64,000 nucleotides of DNA from the NCBI GenBank assembly GCA_966128725.1, contig CBHYLN010000007.1, positions 8,404 to 72,403 on the forward strand. The letters run 5' to 3'. Positions within the stretch are counted from its first letter, which is position 1. Each line of letters starts with the position of its first letter. The DNA is from JAFDZV01 sp966128725 (GTDB taxonomy: Bacteria; Bacteroidota; Ignavibacteria; OLB7). Under the pieces are notes generated by a model. That model had not been told where the DNA came from, made no database searches, and saw only the letters and a list, made by a program, of their open reading frames with translations. Of the stretch, positions 18,755 through 27,880 are shown piece by piece. Both the position numbers and the translations under genes were made by a program.

Positions 18755-18792
18755 GATCGCCCCGCGAAGGCCAGCCCCCTCGCGGGGCGATC
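18755..18792 (+). terminator. Terminator after the lipoprotein gene
   Basis: GATCGCCCCGCGA (18755-18767) pairs perfectly over 13 bp with TCGCGGGGCGATC (18780-18792), with a 12-nt loop. No U-run follows. Its position, 41 nt after the lipoprotein stop and 60 nt before the next gene, supports a terminator for the hpn-lipoprotein unit. Confidence 0.7.
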
Positions 18793-18853
18793 GCCATAGT
18801 ACCGGCGCCGTGCGCCGCTTTCCTCTTGATAGCCGGACCCCGAAACGCTCGTT

Positions 18854-20380
18854 ATGATCCGAACGCAATCGAACGTGGACCGACGCAGTCTGTACTGGCT
18901 GCTGCTGCTGGTGCTCGCCACTGTTGTGCTGTACCTGCCGGGGGTGCATATCTGGTATTACGGCGACGATTTCCAGTATCTGTACAGGGATCCCGCGCAG
19001 AAGATTCTCTACTTCTTCCATCACCGCAACCTCTTCCACGGTTTCTATCGGCCGGTGAACTCGTCGATCATCGCGATCACGCAGACCCTGGCCGGTTGGG
19101 AAACGTGGCCGATTCACCTTGTAAGCATGGTGGTGCATGGGGTGCTTGCTTGGATGGTGTATGCGTTCATGAAGCGCGAGCGATTTACCACGGTGCAGGC
19201 GATGATGGCCTCGGCCTTCATGGTGATTTCGCAGGAGAACGCGAGCGGGGTGCTGAGCGTGGACACGTTCTCGCAGGTGAGCGGCACGTTTTTTGGTTGC
19301 GTGACGCTGTGGTTGCTGTACCGTGGTTCCCGCAACGGGCCACCGGATAACGATCCAACCCGGCCCGTGCTGGCCACGACCGATTACCTGCTGGCGTTGG
19401 TGTCGTTTGCGTTCTGCCTGGCCTCGAAGGAGACCAGTGTGGGGTATCTGCCAATAGTCGGGCTTCTGTTGCTGGCGCTCAATCGCGGGCCTTCGGCCTT
19501 CTCCAAGCGGTTTGTGCGCGCGGTGGTGCAGGGGCTGCCGTTCCTGGCGATGACCGTTTTCTACATGTGGTTCCGTGCCTCGATCGGGCTGTCGCAACCC
19601 AGCGGCGGGGGCGGCACCTACGGGTTCAGTGTTGGCTTGAACGTTGTCCGCAATGCGGCGCAATTCCTGTTCGCGGCCATCCTGCCGGCCTCCAGCGCCG
19701 ATGCATTCGTGGCGGTCACCAATCGCGAGATGCTGCCGCTGGCACTGATGGTGGGCGGCTCGCTTGTCTTCCTCGCCGTGGTGGTATACGGGCTTTGGAA
19801 AGGCGGGCGGCATCGTTCGTACCTGTTGCTTGGCGTCTTCGCCATTGCGGGGCTGTTCCCCGCGATGCTGATGAATCATGTGGGCGAGCTGTACCTGTAC
19901 AACTCCATGCCGTTTATCTCGGTGTTTGTTGGCGCGGGATTGGGCACGCTTGTTGCCCGCTCGGCCGGCCGGCGGGGTATGTCCATCCTGTTCGGTGCGT
20001 TCCTGCTCGGGCTGGTGATTTCGCATACGGTGGCGATTCATCGCAAGGCGCAGGAGATGGTCGCCAACGGCCGCAGCGCTCGCCGTCTGCTTGGCGAGCT
20101 GATGCCGTACGTGAAGCAGATGCCGCCGAACGGTCGCCTGCTGCTGCTGAATCCCCCGAACACACGCCCGGAATACTCCGTGTTTCTGCTGAACGATTTC
20201 GGCGTGTTCCGTTGGGGCGAACACGTTCTGGGGCAGGAGGCCGGGCGTCCGGATGTGGATGCCGCGGTAGTGGAGCAGGCCGAACTGGGCAGTCCTCGCT
20301 TTGCGAACGCGTCGTTGGTGCTGACGCTGCGGAACGACTCGCTGGTAGTGTATCAACGTGCCGGATCGGCGCATCCGTAA
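18854..20380 (+). CDS. Polytopic membrane protein, possible GT-C glycosyltransferase
   Basis: This 508-residue protein has around ten to twelve hydrophobic segments, beginning LLLLVLATVVLYLPGV. Just after the first helix, in what would be the first extracytoplasmic loop, is YYGDDFQYLYRD. An acidic pair in that loop, together with many helices and a soluble C-terminal tail, is the pattern of GT-C (PMT/ArnT-like) enzymes that use lipid-linked sugars. The family match is by eye and weak. The C-terminal 100 residues (from ELMPYVKQMP) look soluble. It is not clearly in an operon with its neighbours. A transporter or other membrane protein cannot be ruled out. Confidence 0.55.
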   Translation: MIRTQSNVDRRSLYWLLLLVLATVVLYLPGVHIWYYGDDFQYLYRDPAQKILYFFHHRNLFHGFYRPVNSSIIAITQTLAGWETWPIHLVSMVVHGVLAWMVYAFMKRERFTTVQAMMASAFMVISQENASGVLSVDTFSQVSGTFFGCVTLWLLYRGSRNGPPDNDPTRPVLATTDYLLALVSFAFCLASKETSVGYLPIVGLLLLALNRGPSAFSKRFVRAVVQGLPFLAMTVFYMWFRASIGLSQPSGGGGTYGFSVGLNVVRNAAQFLFAAILPASSADAFVAVTNREMLPLALMVGGSLVFLAVVVYGLWKGGRHRSYLLLGVFAIAGLFPAMLMNHVGELYLYNSMPFISVFVGAGLGTLVARSAGRRGMSILFGAFLLGLVISHTVAIHRKAQEMVANGRSARRLLGELMPYVKQMPPNGRLLLLNPPNTRPEYSVFLLNDFGVFRWGEHVLGQEAGRPDVDAAVVEQAELGSPRFANASLVLTLRNDSLVVYQRAGSAHP

Positions 20381-20479
20381 GCAAGGCATGGCCCGCGCGT
20401 GGCGCAATCGTCGCATGTCCTGGCCCTGCCGCGAGTCGGTGGTGTGTAGTTCCGTTCAATCAGTGTAGTTTCGCGCGCC

Positions 20480-20941
20480 ATGGGCAATCCATTCACGATA
20501 CATGAACGCGTCCGTTGGATTGACTGCGATGCAGCGCAGATCATCTATTACGGCGCCTACATACGGTTCTTCGAGATCGCCGAAACCGAGATGTACCGCT
20601 CGGTTGGGCTGCCCTACGCCAAGGCATTCGGAACGCTGGGCTGCTTCCCGATACGCGCGGCCTACCATTGCGAATACAAACAGCCGCCAACGCTGGACGA
20701 CGAGATGGAGATCAGCGTGTGGGTGAGCCACTGGGGAACCACGTCGTTCACGGTGTCGTTCCGGTTCGTGTTGGCGGCAACCGGAGCCCTGCTGGCCGAA
20801 GGCTACTGCCGGCAGGTGACCGTTGGCCTTACCGATAAGAAGAAGATCCCCATTCCGGATATCCTGCGTTCGGCCCTGGCGCCGTACACCGTGATAACGG
20901 CCGACGGTCCATCCGATGGCGTGGCTGCCGTGGGCGCGTGA
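20480..20941 (+). CDS. Acyl-CoA thioesterase, hotdog fold (4-hydroxybenzoyl-CoA/YbgC type)
   Basis: This 153-residue single hotdog-domain protein hydrolyses acyl-CoA thioesters. The active-site segment WIDCDAAQIIYYGAYIRFFE carries the conserved Asp (residue 17) and matches the family pattern of Asp followed by a Tyr-Gly/Asn-Tyr. The second conserved block is YKQPPTLDDEMEI. It is complete, with no signal peptide. Substrate range cannot be told from sequence. It lies 90 bp upstream of the asparaginase gene and about 100 bp after the membrane protein, all on the same strand, without obvious functional link. Confidence 0.82.
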   Translation: MGNPFTIHERVRWIDCDAAQIIYYGAYIRFFEIAETEMYRSVGLPYAKAFGTLGCFPIRAAYHCEYKQPPTLDDEMEISVWVSHWGTTSFTVSFRFVLAATGALLAEGYCRQVTVGLTDKKKIPIPDILRSALAPYTVITADGPSDGVAAVGA

Positions 20942-21030
20942 TCGATCCGCAATAACCTCCGTACCTTCACTCCGTGCGCCGTGGCATCCGTCTGGCGCTG
21001 GCATCCCGAACGTTCTCGCATACAATCCCG

Positions 21031-22035
21031 ATGAATCGAACTCCACTTGCTGTATCACACCGCAGCGGCCGTGTTGATGCTCTGCACTATGGCTCGGTGG
21101 CTGTTGTTGACCTCAATGGAACCGTTATCCATGCGGTGAACGATCCGCACTTCCCCACGTATCTCCGCTCGTCGAGCAAGATGTTTCAGGCGCTGCCGGT
21201 GGTGCTGAGCTGCGCGGCCGACCGGTTCTCCTTCGATGCTTCCGAGCTTGCCGTGTGCTGCGCAAGCCATGTGGGCGCCGATTATCACCTGGCGACGGTG
21301 TCGCGAATGCTTGGCAAAATCGGCCTGGGCGAAGCCCACCTGGGCTGTGGTGCCCACGAGCCGGATGACCGCGCCGAACGCAAGCGCCTGATATGTTCGG
21401 ACACCGCCCCAACACAACTGCATAACAATTGCTCGGGCAAACACGCCGGGATGCTTGCGGCGTGCCTGGCCAGCGATTGGCCGGTGGAGACGTATCTGGC
21501 CATCGAGCATCCGCTGCAACAGTGGATACTGGACTTGATGGCCGAGTACTCCGGCATCAGGCGCGAGCACATCGGGATCGGTATCGATGGCTGTTCGCTG
21601 CCGGCGCTGTACATGCCGATTTCCGGGATCGCGACCGCGCTGGCCCGCTTTGTGGGCAAGGCGAAGGATATCGATGGCGCCGAACGCCGCATCATGGCCG
21701 CGGTGAACCAGCATCCCGAGATGATCAACGATGCAGGCGCCTTCGACACCGAACTGGTGCGGGCACTGCGGGGGCGTGCGATCGCGAAGCGGGGGGCGAT
21801 GGCGATTTTTGTTGTGGGCCTTGATACCGAACGCTACGGTCCGATTGGCGTGGCCGTGAAGCTGGAGGATGGGAACATGGCGCCCATGCCGATCGTGGTG
21901 ATGAAGGTGCTGCAGGAGATCGGTGTGTTAAGCGAAGAGGAGCTCGATCGGCTGGCCTCGTTCCGTACCATGCGGCTCAGCAACTGGCGCGGAATGGATA
22001 TTGGCGAGGTTGCCACGAACTTCCAGCTGCATTAA
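21031..22035 (+). CDS. Asparaginase II-family protein (thermolabile type)
   Basis: This 334-residue protein belongs to the Rhizobium-type L-asparaginase II family (PF06089). It shows the conserved N-terminal RSGRVDALHYGSVAV, the block LRSSSKMFQALPVV with the SxxK motif, CCASHVGADYH, NNCSGKHAGMLA and GIDGCSLPALYMP. These Ser/Lys and Cys motifs set it apart from E. coli-type asparaginases. It probably releases ammonia from L-asparagine in the cytoplasm. The ATG at 21031 was chosen; an upstream frame of 19 codons looks unrelated. It converges with the lipoprotein gene, with 36 bp between stops. Confidence 0.85.
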   Translation: MNRTPLAVSHRSGRVDALHYGSVAVVDLNGTVIHAVNDPHFPTYLRSSSKMFQALPVVLSCAADRFSFDASELAVCCASHVGADYHLATVSRMLGKIGLGEAHLGCGAHEPDDRAERKRLICSDTAPTQLHNNCSGKHAGMLAACLASDWPVETYLAIEHPLQQWILDLMAEYSGIRREHIGIGIDGCSLPALYMPISGIATALARFVGKAKDIDGAERRIMAAVNQHPEMINDAGAFDTELVRALRGRAIAKRGAMAIFVVGLDTERYGPIGVAVKLEDGNMAPMPIVVMKVLQEIGVLSEEELDRLASFRTMRLSNWRGMDIGEVATNFQLH

Positions 22036-22071
22036 CTGGCAGGCCAACATCGGCCGCCTGTGTTGCCGTGG

Positions 22072-22497
22072 CTAATTGTTCGAGGCGCCCTCGTTGATCC
22101 ACACGGCGATGCCGTGTGCCTGCGCGGGCGTCACCAATCGTGCAATATTGGCCGGCGCATGCGGAAGGCGTTCGCTCACCACCTGCCACAGAATGCTCCC
22201 CGTGGAATCGCCCGGGTGTACCAGGCCCGGCGTGGCGAACAGGTCGATGTAGGACGCGAAGCTCACCGTGCCTGCGCGGTCGATAGCGTTATGGCATCCG
22301 CTGTCGGTGCAGCCAAGCTCCAGCAGTGGCCTCACCTGGCGCCCGAAGCTGACGTTCGTGGCCGGGAACACCACGTCGCCGGGGCTGGTGATTGCTCCGG
22401 TCTCGCAGGCGGACAGCCACAGGCCCATGACGCCAATCAGGCATGCAAGAAACACGGCCGGGCCACGCCCGTGGATATGTGTGTTGGTTGTATTCAT
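22072..22497 (-). CDS. Lipoprotein with cytochrome-c-like CX4CH motif
   Basis: This 141-residue protein starts MNTTNTHIHGRG, then a hydrophobic segment and lipobox LWLSAC, so it should be lipid-anchored. The mature part has VRPLLELGCTDSGCHNA, a C-x4-CH motif resembling the single-heme or heme-less domain of planctomycete-type cytochrome C (PF07635) found in many Bacteroidota lipoproteins. A HPGDSTGSILWQVV stretch follows, as in that family. Whether it binds heme is uncertain because the spacing is not CxxCH. The ATG at 22497 was chosen by the lipobox; the longer frame is not needed. It is 76 nt downstream of panB on the same strand. Confidence 0.65.
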   Translation of the reverse strand: MNTTNTHIHGRGPAVFLACLIGVMGLWLSACETGAITSPGDVVFPATNVSFGRQVRPLLELGCTDSGCHNAIDRAGTVSFASYIDLFATPGLVHPGDSTGSILWQVVSERLPHAPANIARLVTPAQAHGIAVWINEGASNN

Positions 22498-22573
22498 ATG
22501 GGATACCTGAGCGTGCCGGTCGCCGCACCTGATTGATACCGACCGCGGCCCAACGGACGGCCGATGCCCCGGG

Positions 22574-23380
22574 CTAGTAGCTCTCGGCCTCGTTCGGAAA
22601 GTTGCCGTCGCGGATATCCTGAGCATACCGTCGTGCGGCATCCTCGGCCCGCTCGGCGAACGACTCGTAGTGCCGGACGAAGCGCGGTTGAAAATCGAGC
22701 GTAAGCCCCAACATATCGGTAGACACCAGAATCTGCCCGTCGCAACTGGGTCCGGCGCCTATGCCGATTGTCGGGATCGAGAGCTGTTCGGTAACACGTT
22801 TTGCAAGCTCGGCGGGAATCTTTTCCAGAACAATGCAGAACGCGCCGGCCTGTTCCAGAATCACGGCATCGGCCACAATGCGATCGGCCTCGCTGGGCGA
22901 TGTGCCTCGCGGGCGGTAACCGCCGTATTGGTGGATGGATTGTGGTTGCAGCCCAAGATGCCCCATCACCGGAATGCCAACGGCCGTCATCCGGCGCACC
23001 GTCTCGGCGTGTTCCTCCCCACCCTCCAGCTTCACGGCGCCGGCATCGGTTTCCTTCATGATGCGGCCGGCATTGCGGAATGCCTCGTCAACCCGTACCT
23101 GATAACTCATGAACGGCATGTCGGCCACCACCATTGCGCGTGCCACGCCCCGTGTGACCGCGATGGTGTGGTAGATGATCTCATCCAACGTCACCGGCAG
23201 CGTTGTCTGGCGCCCCTGCACCACATTGGCAACCGAATCGCCCACAAGGATCACATCAATCCCTGCCTGATCAAATATGCGTGCCATCACGGCATCGTAT
23301 GCGGTAAGCGCCGCTATGCGCTGCGCCTTCCGTTTCATCTCCATCAGGGTGCGGGTGGTTACGCGTTTGGATTCGCTCAT
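22574..23380 (-). CDS. panB: 3-methyl-2-oxobutanoate hydroxymethyltransferase
   Basis: PanB makes ketopantoate from alpha-ketoisovalerate, the first committed step to pantothenate and CoA. The 268-residue protein shows IAALTAYDAVMARIFDQAG, the metal-binding VGDS, MPFMSYQ, AVKLEGG and PVMGHLGLQPQS, the catalytic Glu in VLEKIP, and GIGAGPSCDGQILV. Its ATG overlaps the TGA of the upstream lipoate ligase gene by the classic ATGA, so the two are translationally coupled. The frame continues far upstream inside that gene and was not used. panC and panD were not seen here. Confidence 0.93.
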   Translation of the reverse strand: MSESKRVTTRTLMEMKRKAQRIAALTAYDAVMARIFDQAGIDVILVGDSVANVVQGRQTTLPVTLDEIIYHTIAVTRGVARAMVVADMPFMSYQVRVDEAFRNAGRIMKETDAGAVKLEGGEEHAETVRRMTAVGIPVMGHLGLQPQSIHQYGGYRPRGTSPSEADRIVADAVILEQAGAFCIVLEKIPAELAKRVTEQLSIPTIGIGAGPSCDGQILVSTDMLGLTLDFQPRFVRHYESFAERAEDAARRYAQDIRDGNFPNEAESY

Positions 23381-24210
23381 GGTAGGCTTTGCGTTTGTGG
23401 TTGTCCCGCGATGGAGGCCGCACCGCTGGCGGGGGCCATGTGCGTGGCGCGGCGTGCCAACGTGATCGTATCGGTTTGCACCATGGCGCCGGCGAACGTC
23501 TCGGCGAACCCGTCGACGATTGCAATGGCAAGCGCCTGGAATGATGGGAACGGTTCCGGGATTGCGTCGCGCAGCGTGGCGGTTCGTTCGGCAAGCCGCC
23601 GGCGCAGTGCGGCCCGGCGATCCGCGTCGTGGTTGGGGTACAGAAGGTCGATGATCTCCAGATGCCGTTCGTCCAGAAGCAGCGACCCGTGCTGCAGCAG
23701 TACCGAGCCATAACGGCGTTGCGCCGAACCAAGCAGCTTGCGGCCCTGCCATGTCAGCTCGTTTAATGCCGAGGCGCTGAAGCAGCTTTCGGATTCCTCC
23801 TGGCCGTAATGCTCGCGGAAGTCCGGCTGCGAGCGGCTGAACGCCAGATTGGTTGCGCCAAGCTGTGTAAGCCCATGCTCGATTGCCTGCGTGATGCGCG
23901 CATAGGTTTCGTGTATCCCCGCGCCGTTGCTGGGCATCGCCACCGAATACGTAAGCTCCTCGGCATGGAACACGGCCCGCCCGCCGGTGGGCCGACGCAC
24001 CAGACCGTAGCCGCGTGCCTCCAGTGCTTCGGTGCTGATCCCTTCCGACCGTTGGTTGTGGCCAAGCGAAAGAGTGTACGGATTCCAGGAGTAAATGCGC
24101 AGCCGCGGGATGCGGTCGGCATCACATGCGATCGCCATCTCTTCGTCGCGGCTCATGTTCTCCTGGCCGCCGCGATTTGGTTCGATGCTATACAGCCACT
24201 GTGTGTTCAC
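23377..24210 (-). CDS. lplA: Lipoate-protein ligase A family protein
   Basis: Members of this family attach lipoate or octanoate to the E2 and GcvH subunits of dehydrogenase complexes. The 277-residue protein has the early NMSRDEEMA block, the signature RRPTGGRAVFHAEELTYS and the lysine block NELTWQGRKLLGSAQRR. A GTG at 24210 was chosen because WLYSIEPNRGG, typical of the family N-terminus, follows at once. Its TGA overlaps the panB ATG. It may act as a ligase (LplA) or an octanoyltransferase (LipM-like); the sequence does not decide. The gene sits 25 nt after the GNAT gene. Confidence 0.85.
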   Translation of the reverse strand: MNTQWLYSIEPNRGGQENMSRDEEMAIACDADRIPRLRIYSWNPYTLSLGHNQRSEGISTEALEARGYGLVRRPTGGRAVFHAEELTYSVAMPSNGAGIHETYARITQAIEHGLTQLGATNLAFSRSQPDFREHYGQEESESCFSASALNELTWQGRKLLGSAQRRYGSVLLQHGSLLLDERHLEIIDLLYPNHDADRRAALRRRLAERTATLRDAIPEPFPSFQALAIAIVDGFAETFAGAMVQTDTITLARRATHMAPASGAASIAGQPQTQSLP

Positions 24211-24235
24211 TGGCGAACAAGTTAGCGCGCGTGGA

Positions 24236-24745
24236 TCAGTTTGGAAATCCGTGTCCGCCGGTTCCGATGGGCATCGCAAGTTCCAGCTCGTCGTGGAGCG
24301 GTATGTCGTGAAGTCCGAGGAAGGGGATGGAAGGCTTGATGCGGCGGGCCTGGGTGACCGCGTCGCGATGTACCGACACCAACCGGAAGCCGCGCTTCTG
24401 ATAAAAGCGCAACGCGTTGATGTTGTCGTTGGTGGTTATCAGCCGAAGCTGTGTGCAACCATTGGAGCGCGCGGCGTCCACAACGGCATCCACCAGGGCG
24501 CTGCCAACACCACCGCGTTCGTGCTGGCTGTTCAGCGTAATGATTTCGCACTCCAGGCCGGTGATCAGATACGTAATCAGGCCCACGGCATTGCCAGCGA
24601 ACTCGGCGACATACCCCGGCAACGTGTGCGGGTGATACATCCTGCCGCCGGAGACAACGAACTCGGTGCCCCATTCGCCGGCGATCATGCGAACGATCCA
24701 TTCGGCGTCATCATCGCCCACTTCGCGAATCGTGATTACATCCAT
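24236..24745 (-). CDS. GNAT-family N-acetyltransferase
   Basis: This 169-residue protein has the acetyl-CoA-binding signature of GNAT enzymes, HERGGVGSALVDAVVDAA (a variant of the Q/RxxGxG/A loop), and the C-terminal beta-bulge motif ALRFYQKRGFRLVSVHRDA. It lies 6 nt downstream of the ABC ATPase gene and 25 nt upstream of the lipoate ligase gene, so it is in their operon. The substrate is unknown. A lone GNAT fold cannot be assigned to protein, small-molecule or antibiotic acetylation from sequence. Confidence 0.8.
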   Translation of the reverse strand: MDVITIREVGDDDAEWIVRMIAGEWGTEFVVSGGRMYHPHTLPGYVAEFAGNAVGLITYLITGLECEIITLNSQHERGGVGSALVDAVVDAARSNGCTQLRLITTNDNINALRFYQKRGFRLVSVHRDAVTQARRIKPSIPFLGLHDIPLHDELELAMPIGTGGHGFPN

Positions 24746-24751
24746 CGCGCC

Positions 24752-25840
24752 CTAGTTGTTGCTGATGGTGCGGCCGTCGGCCTCGAAGTAGTGCGCACGC
24801 TCGTGCGCAACTCGCAGATACAGCTTGTCGCCGTAGCGGAGCGGGTGATCCGGATGGATCGACGCCACCGCAAGGCCACGAGCCGAGGGGAAGTGGACAA
24901 ACGTCTGGCTTCCAAGCGTCTCAACCACCTCCACGGTCACCTCGAATGCCAGCGGGTCCGATGGGTCGGTCAGCAGAAGATGCTCCGGCCGAACGCCGAT
25001 TGCGGTTGCGTTTTGCATTGCCTGCGCCGTTGTGCCAAGCGGAATCGTAAGCGCTGCAGGGCCGGTTTCGCGCAACACGGCCCCGTGTTCCAGCGTCTGG
25101 ATGCGGCCGTCGAAGAAGTTCATTGCCGGTGTGCCGATGAACCCTGCAACGAAGCGGTTCACCGGATTGTTGTACAGCTCCAGAGGCGCGGCAATCTGTT
25201 GCACCTCGCCGCGTTCCATTACCACGATCTTATCGGCCATCGTCATGGCTTCCACCTGGTCGTGGGTTACGTAGATCGATGTGGCGCGAAGTTCGTGATG
25301 CAGCTTCTGAAGCTGGGCCCGGGTTTGCGTGCGCAGCTTGGCATCCAGATTGGAAAGGGGTTCGTCGAACAGGAAAACCTTCGGGTTGCGGACGATTGCC
25401 CTGCCAAGAGCCACGCGCTGGCGCTGCCCGCCGGAAAGCGCCTTCGGGCGGCGTTCCAACAGCTCCTCAAGCTCCAGCATGCGCGCCGCCGTGCCAACCC
25501 GGGCCGCGATTTCTTCCTTGGGCATCTTGCGCATCCGCAACGCGAACTCCAGATTCTGCCGCACGGTCATATGCGGGTACAGCGCGTAGTTCTGGAACAC
25601 CATCGCGATGTCCCTGTCCTTGGGGTGCACGTTGTTGACCTCGCGATCGCCAATCGAGATCGTGCCCTCGGTAATCGTCTCCAGGCCGGCGATCATCCGC
25701 AGCGTTGTGGATTTCCCGCAGCCGGACGGACCCACAATCACCAGGAACTCCCCGTCGGGTAGCTCGAACGAAACCTTGTCAACCGCCACGGTGCCGTCAT
25801 CGAACCGCTTGGTCACATTCTTCAGCGATACATGTGCCAT
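24752..25840 (-). CDS. ugpC: UgpC/MsmK-type ABC transporter ATP-binding protein
   Basis: This 362-residue nucleotide-binding subunit energises uptake of sugars or glycerol-3-phosphate. Walker A is GPSGCGKST at 37-45, the signature LSGGQRQRVALGRA comes near 134, and Walker B is VFLFDEPLSNLDAKLR. The C-terminal regulatory TOBE-like region includes IGVRPEHLLLTD, which is typical of MalK/UgpC/MsmK-type ATPases. No permease or binding-protein gene is adjacent, so it may serve several CUT1 transporters encoded elsewhere, as MsmK does in other bacteria. It is the first gene of the minus-strand run down to panB, with the next gene only 6 nt away. Confidence 0.88.
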   Translation of the reverse strand: MAHVSLKNVTKRFDDGTVAVDKVSFELPDGEFLVIVGPSGCGKSTTLRMIAGLETITEGTISIGDREVNNVHPKDRDIAMVFQNYALYPHMTVRQNLEFALRMRKMPKEEIAARVGTAARMLELEELLERRPKALSGGQRQRVALGRAIVRNPKVFLFDEPLSNLDAKLRTQTRAQLQKLHHELRATSIYVTHDQVEAMTMADKIVVMERGEVQQIAAPLELYNNPVNRFVAGFIGTPAMNFFDGRIQTLEHGAVLRETGPAALTIPLGTTAQAMQNATAIGVRPEHLLLTDPSDPLAFEVTVEVVETLGSQTFVHFPSARGLAVASIHPDHPLRYGDKLYLRVAHERAHYFEADGRTISNN

Positions 25841-26539
25841 ATCCGCCTTGATGGATGTAGATGCGAAGAATCCGCAAGATAGTCAGCGCGGGGCGTAGTT
25901 GGGACATTGTTGCCGGGCCGTATGCCGTACGAATGGTCAGATGGTCGGCCTGATCCCGCGCCGCCGCCCGGGTTGGGACGTTGCCTCATAATTGATGTAA
26001 CCCATCCGGAACCAGGGCAGCGCCATGCGCGGCGCCTAACAGCGCGTGGCCCTTCATGGTATCTCCGCTGTTATGCGCCAGATATTTCCCATGGCGTCGG
26101 TTGACGCAGGAGGGTCGCGCATCGTTGGTCAAGTTCTTCTTGTGTTGTCTACAGCCGCAATGGCACGTGCGGCATCCGGCTGCGTGATTCATCCGCCGGG
26201 CTTCAGTGCAATGTGGCGCAACGTTACCCGGCGACAGCCGAGGTTTCAGTGATGTTCAAATTCGCCCTAATCCATTCCGGGCGCCTTTGCGCTGCTTCCA
26301 TTGCCTGCGACCTTTCGGCGGCGGCGTGGTCATACCTCCCATTCCGACTCTCAAAACCTCGCCGTGTTCACAAGTGCCGACGCATATCGCCATGTCGTCG
26401 CCTCGGCGTAGATGTCGTATCAGAATACATGCGGACCTTCACCGACAACATCGGTCCGCTGTGTTCGCGGCATTTCAATACACCTCCGTCGACGTACTGC
26501 CAACCGGTGGAATCGTCGGTTCGTAACCAACTCCGGATC
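25841..26539. other. Intergenic region between divergent genes
   Basis: This 0.7-kb stretch separates the leftward ABC-ATPase gene from the rightward outer-membrane protein gene and must contain both promoters. The frames present are short and unconvincing; one of about 68 codons on each strand around 26.0-26.2 kb lacks a recognisable domain. No strong hairpin or riboswitch fold was recognised. Confidence 0.4.
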
Positions 26540-27346
26540 ATGATCAACTCCCCTTCCCCGTACAGTGTCCCGTACAGTGTGTGGATGCTTGCCCTCGTGG
26601 CGTTTATCTGCGTTGGCGCAGTGCCCGTGGTGGCACAGCTGGCACCCGGCATGATCGGTGATCGCCCCGGTCAGGTGGCAACGTTTACCGAGCCCGAGAT
26701 GGTTCAACTGGAGAGCGGTGTATCCTACGAGTCGGTGCGGACATCCGGACCCATTGCCAACTGTAGCCGGACCTGGCTGCTTGGGACGTTGCTTCGAACC
26801 GGTATGATCGACGCGGCCGAACTGCGCATCGGCTTCGAGTACGTGAACGAGTCCTCGCGCGTGAGTTCCGAGATCAACCACAATCACGGCCTGCGGAATC
26901 TTTCCATCGGTACGAAGCTGCGTCTGCTGGACGCCGAAGCCTCCAGGCCGGCGCTGTTCATATTTGCGAACGCGCGAATGCCGTTCGGCCACGATGACTA
27001 CTGCCCCGATGCCATGATACCCGGGATGCGTGTTCAGATGGACTACGACATCGACGAGCTGGCTACGCTGACATACAGTATCGGCGGCGAGTGGCATATC
27101 GGGTCATCCGAGATGATCACGGGGTACGCGGCGACTCTTGCGGTACCGATCGGTGCCGGCCTCGGTGTGTTCGGTGATTACTCAGGGCAGTTCTCGATTG
27201 CAGCCTCGCCCTCGCATGCATGTGATCTGGGGGTCACGTATGCAGTTCTCGATCATCTGCAGATTGATGTGGCGTATGGCCTGGGCATTTCCAGTACCGC
27301 GCCGGACCATTTCTTCGCGAGCGGGATCTCCTATCGTGTGCGCTGA
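26540..27346 (+). CDS. Predicted outer-membrane transporter-like barrel protein
   Basis: This 268-residue protein has a signal peptide (VWMLALVAFICVGAVPVVAQ). It resembles the PF13557 phenol/MetA-degradation transporter-like barrel, with its strand pattern of GVSYESVR, ELRIGFEYVN, LSIGTKLRLL and FIFANARMPF, and it ends in a strand (ASGISYRVR). The frame is open upstream to 26213, but the ATG at 26540 directly opens the signal peptide. A short 12-bp tandem duplication at 26565-26580 gives a PYSV-PYSV repeat in the N-terminus. It precedes a TonB receptor on the same strand. Function is unknown. Confidence 0.65.
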   Translation: MINSPSPYSVPYSVWMLALVAFICVGAVPVVAQLAPGMIGDRPGQVATFTEPEMVQLESGVSYESVRTSGPIANCSRTWLLGTLLRTGMIDAAELRIGFEYVNESSRVSSEINHNHGLRNLSIGTKLRLLDAEASRPALFIFANARMPFGHDDYCPDAMIPGMRVQMDYDIDELATLTYSIGGEWHIGSSEMITGYAATLAVPIGAGLGVFGDYSGQFSIAASPSHACDLGVTYAVLDHLQIDVAYGLGISSTAPDHFFASGISYRVR

Positions 27347-27630
27347 TTGCCCACGGTTGCATGTTCGCGTATCAATGCGTGCGTGCGACGAATGCCTGCA
27401 TTGCCAAACCGTGCGTCGATGGTGGGCATAAGCCCGCGCTGTGTTAGCCTGTGCTCTGGCAGCCCGCGCTGCGCTTCAAGCGTCACTGGATAGTCTGAAC
27501 GCAGCGCGGACTGGTTTATAGACTCGATCACGCCACCACATCATAACCTTCACGCCCGGGATACTGCCCATTGGCAGGGGAGCGCCCGGCCCACAACATT
27601 TTTCGCTTCGGATACTGTCGCCTGCGACAT

Positions 27631-27687
27631 TCGGACTTGCTCCGTGTCCTTTATCTGGATTTGGTCCATGTACTGGACTTAGTCCAG
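27631..27687 (+). promoter_or_regulatory. Spaced inverted repeats upstream of the TonB receptor (possible operator)
   Basis: Two copies of a 14-bp sequence, CTGGATTTGGTCCA (27655-27668) and CTGGACTTAGTCCA (27673-27686), lie 18 bp apart. The second is a near-perfect palindrome, TGGACT-T-AGTCCA. A degenerate third copy, TCGGACTTGCTCCG (27631-27644), comes before them. They end about 195 bp before the TonB receptor start. Helical phasing of the two best copies and the palindromy suggest a repressor binding on one face. The regulator (iron-responsive or other) is unknown. Confidence 0.5.
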
Positions 27688-27880
27688 ATATGAATACATA
27701 TCTTTGCCATTGGTCTGGGAGTCATCGCCTGCCCCGGCGATGCGAGCATCAGGACATTGCGCCCGTACCGCTGGTACAAAGGAATTCGACCCGATCACAT
27801 TTCACGCAGCACATCTCACTTCCGCATGATACGTGGAGCATGCGGCGGCAAGCCTGTTGGCAAAGCACTCCAAACGCAAC

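Noticed and set aside
16972..18921. Minus-strand open frame of 649 codons opposite hpnD and the lipoprotein
   Set aside because: It spans two well-supported genes and the terminator between transcription units, and has no recognisable domain.
18617..20416. Minus-strand open frame of 599 codons opposite the membrane protein
   Set aside because: His/Arg/Gln-rich shadow typical of GC-rich antisense frames.
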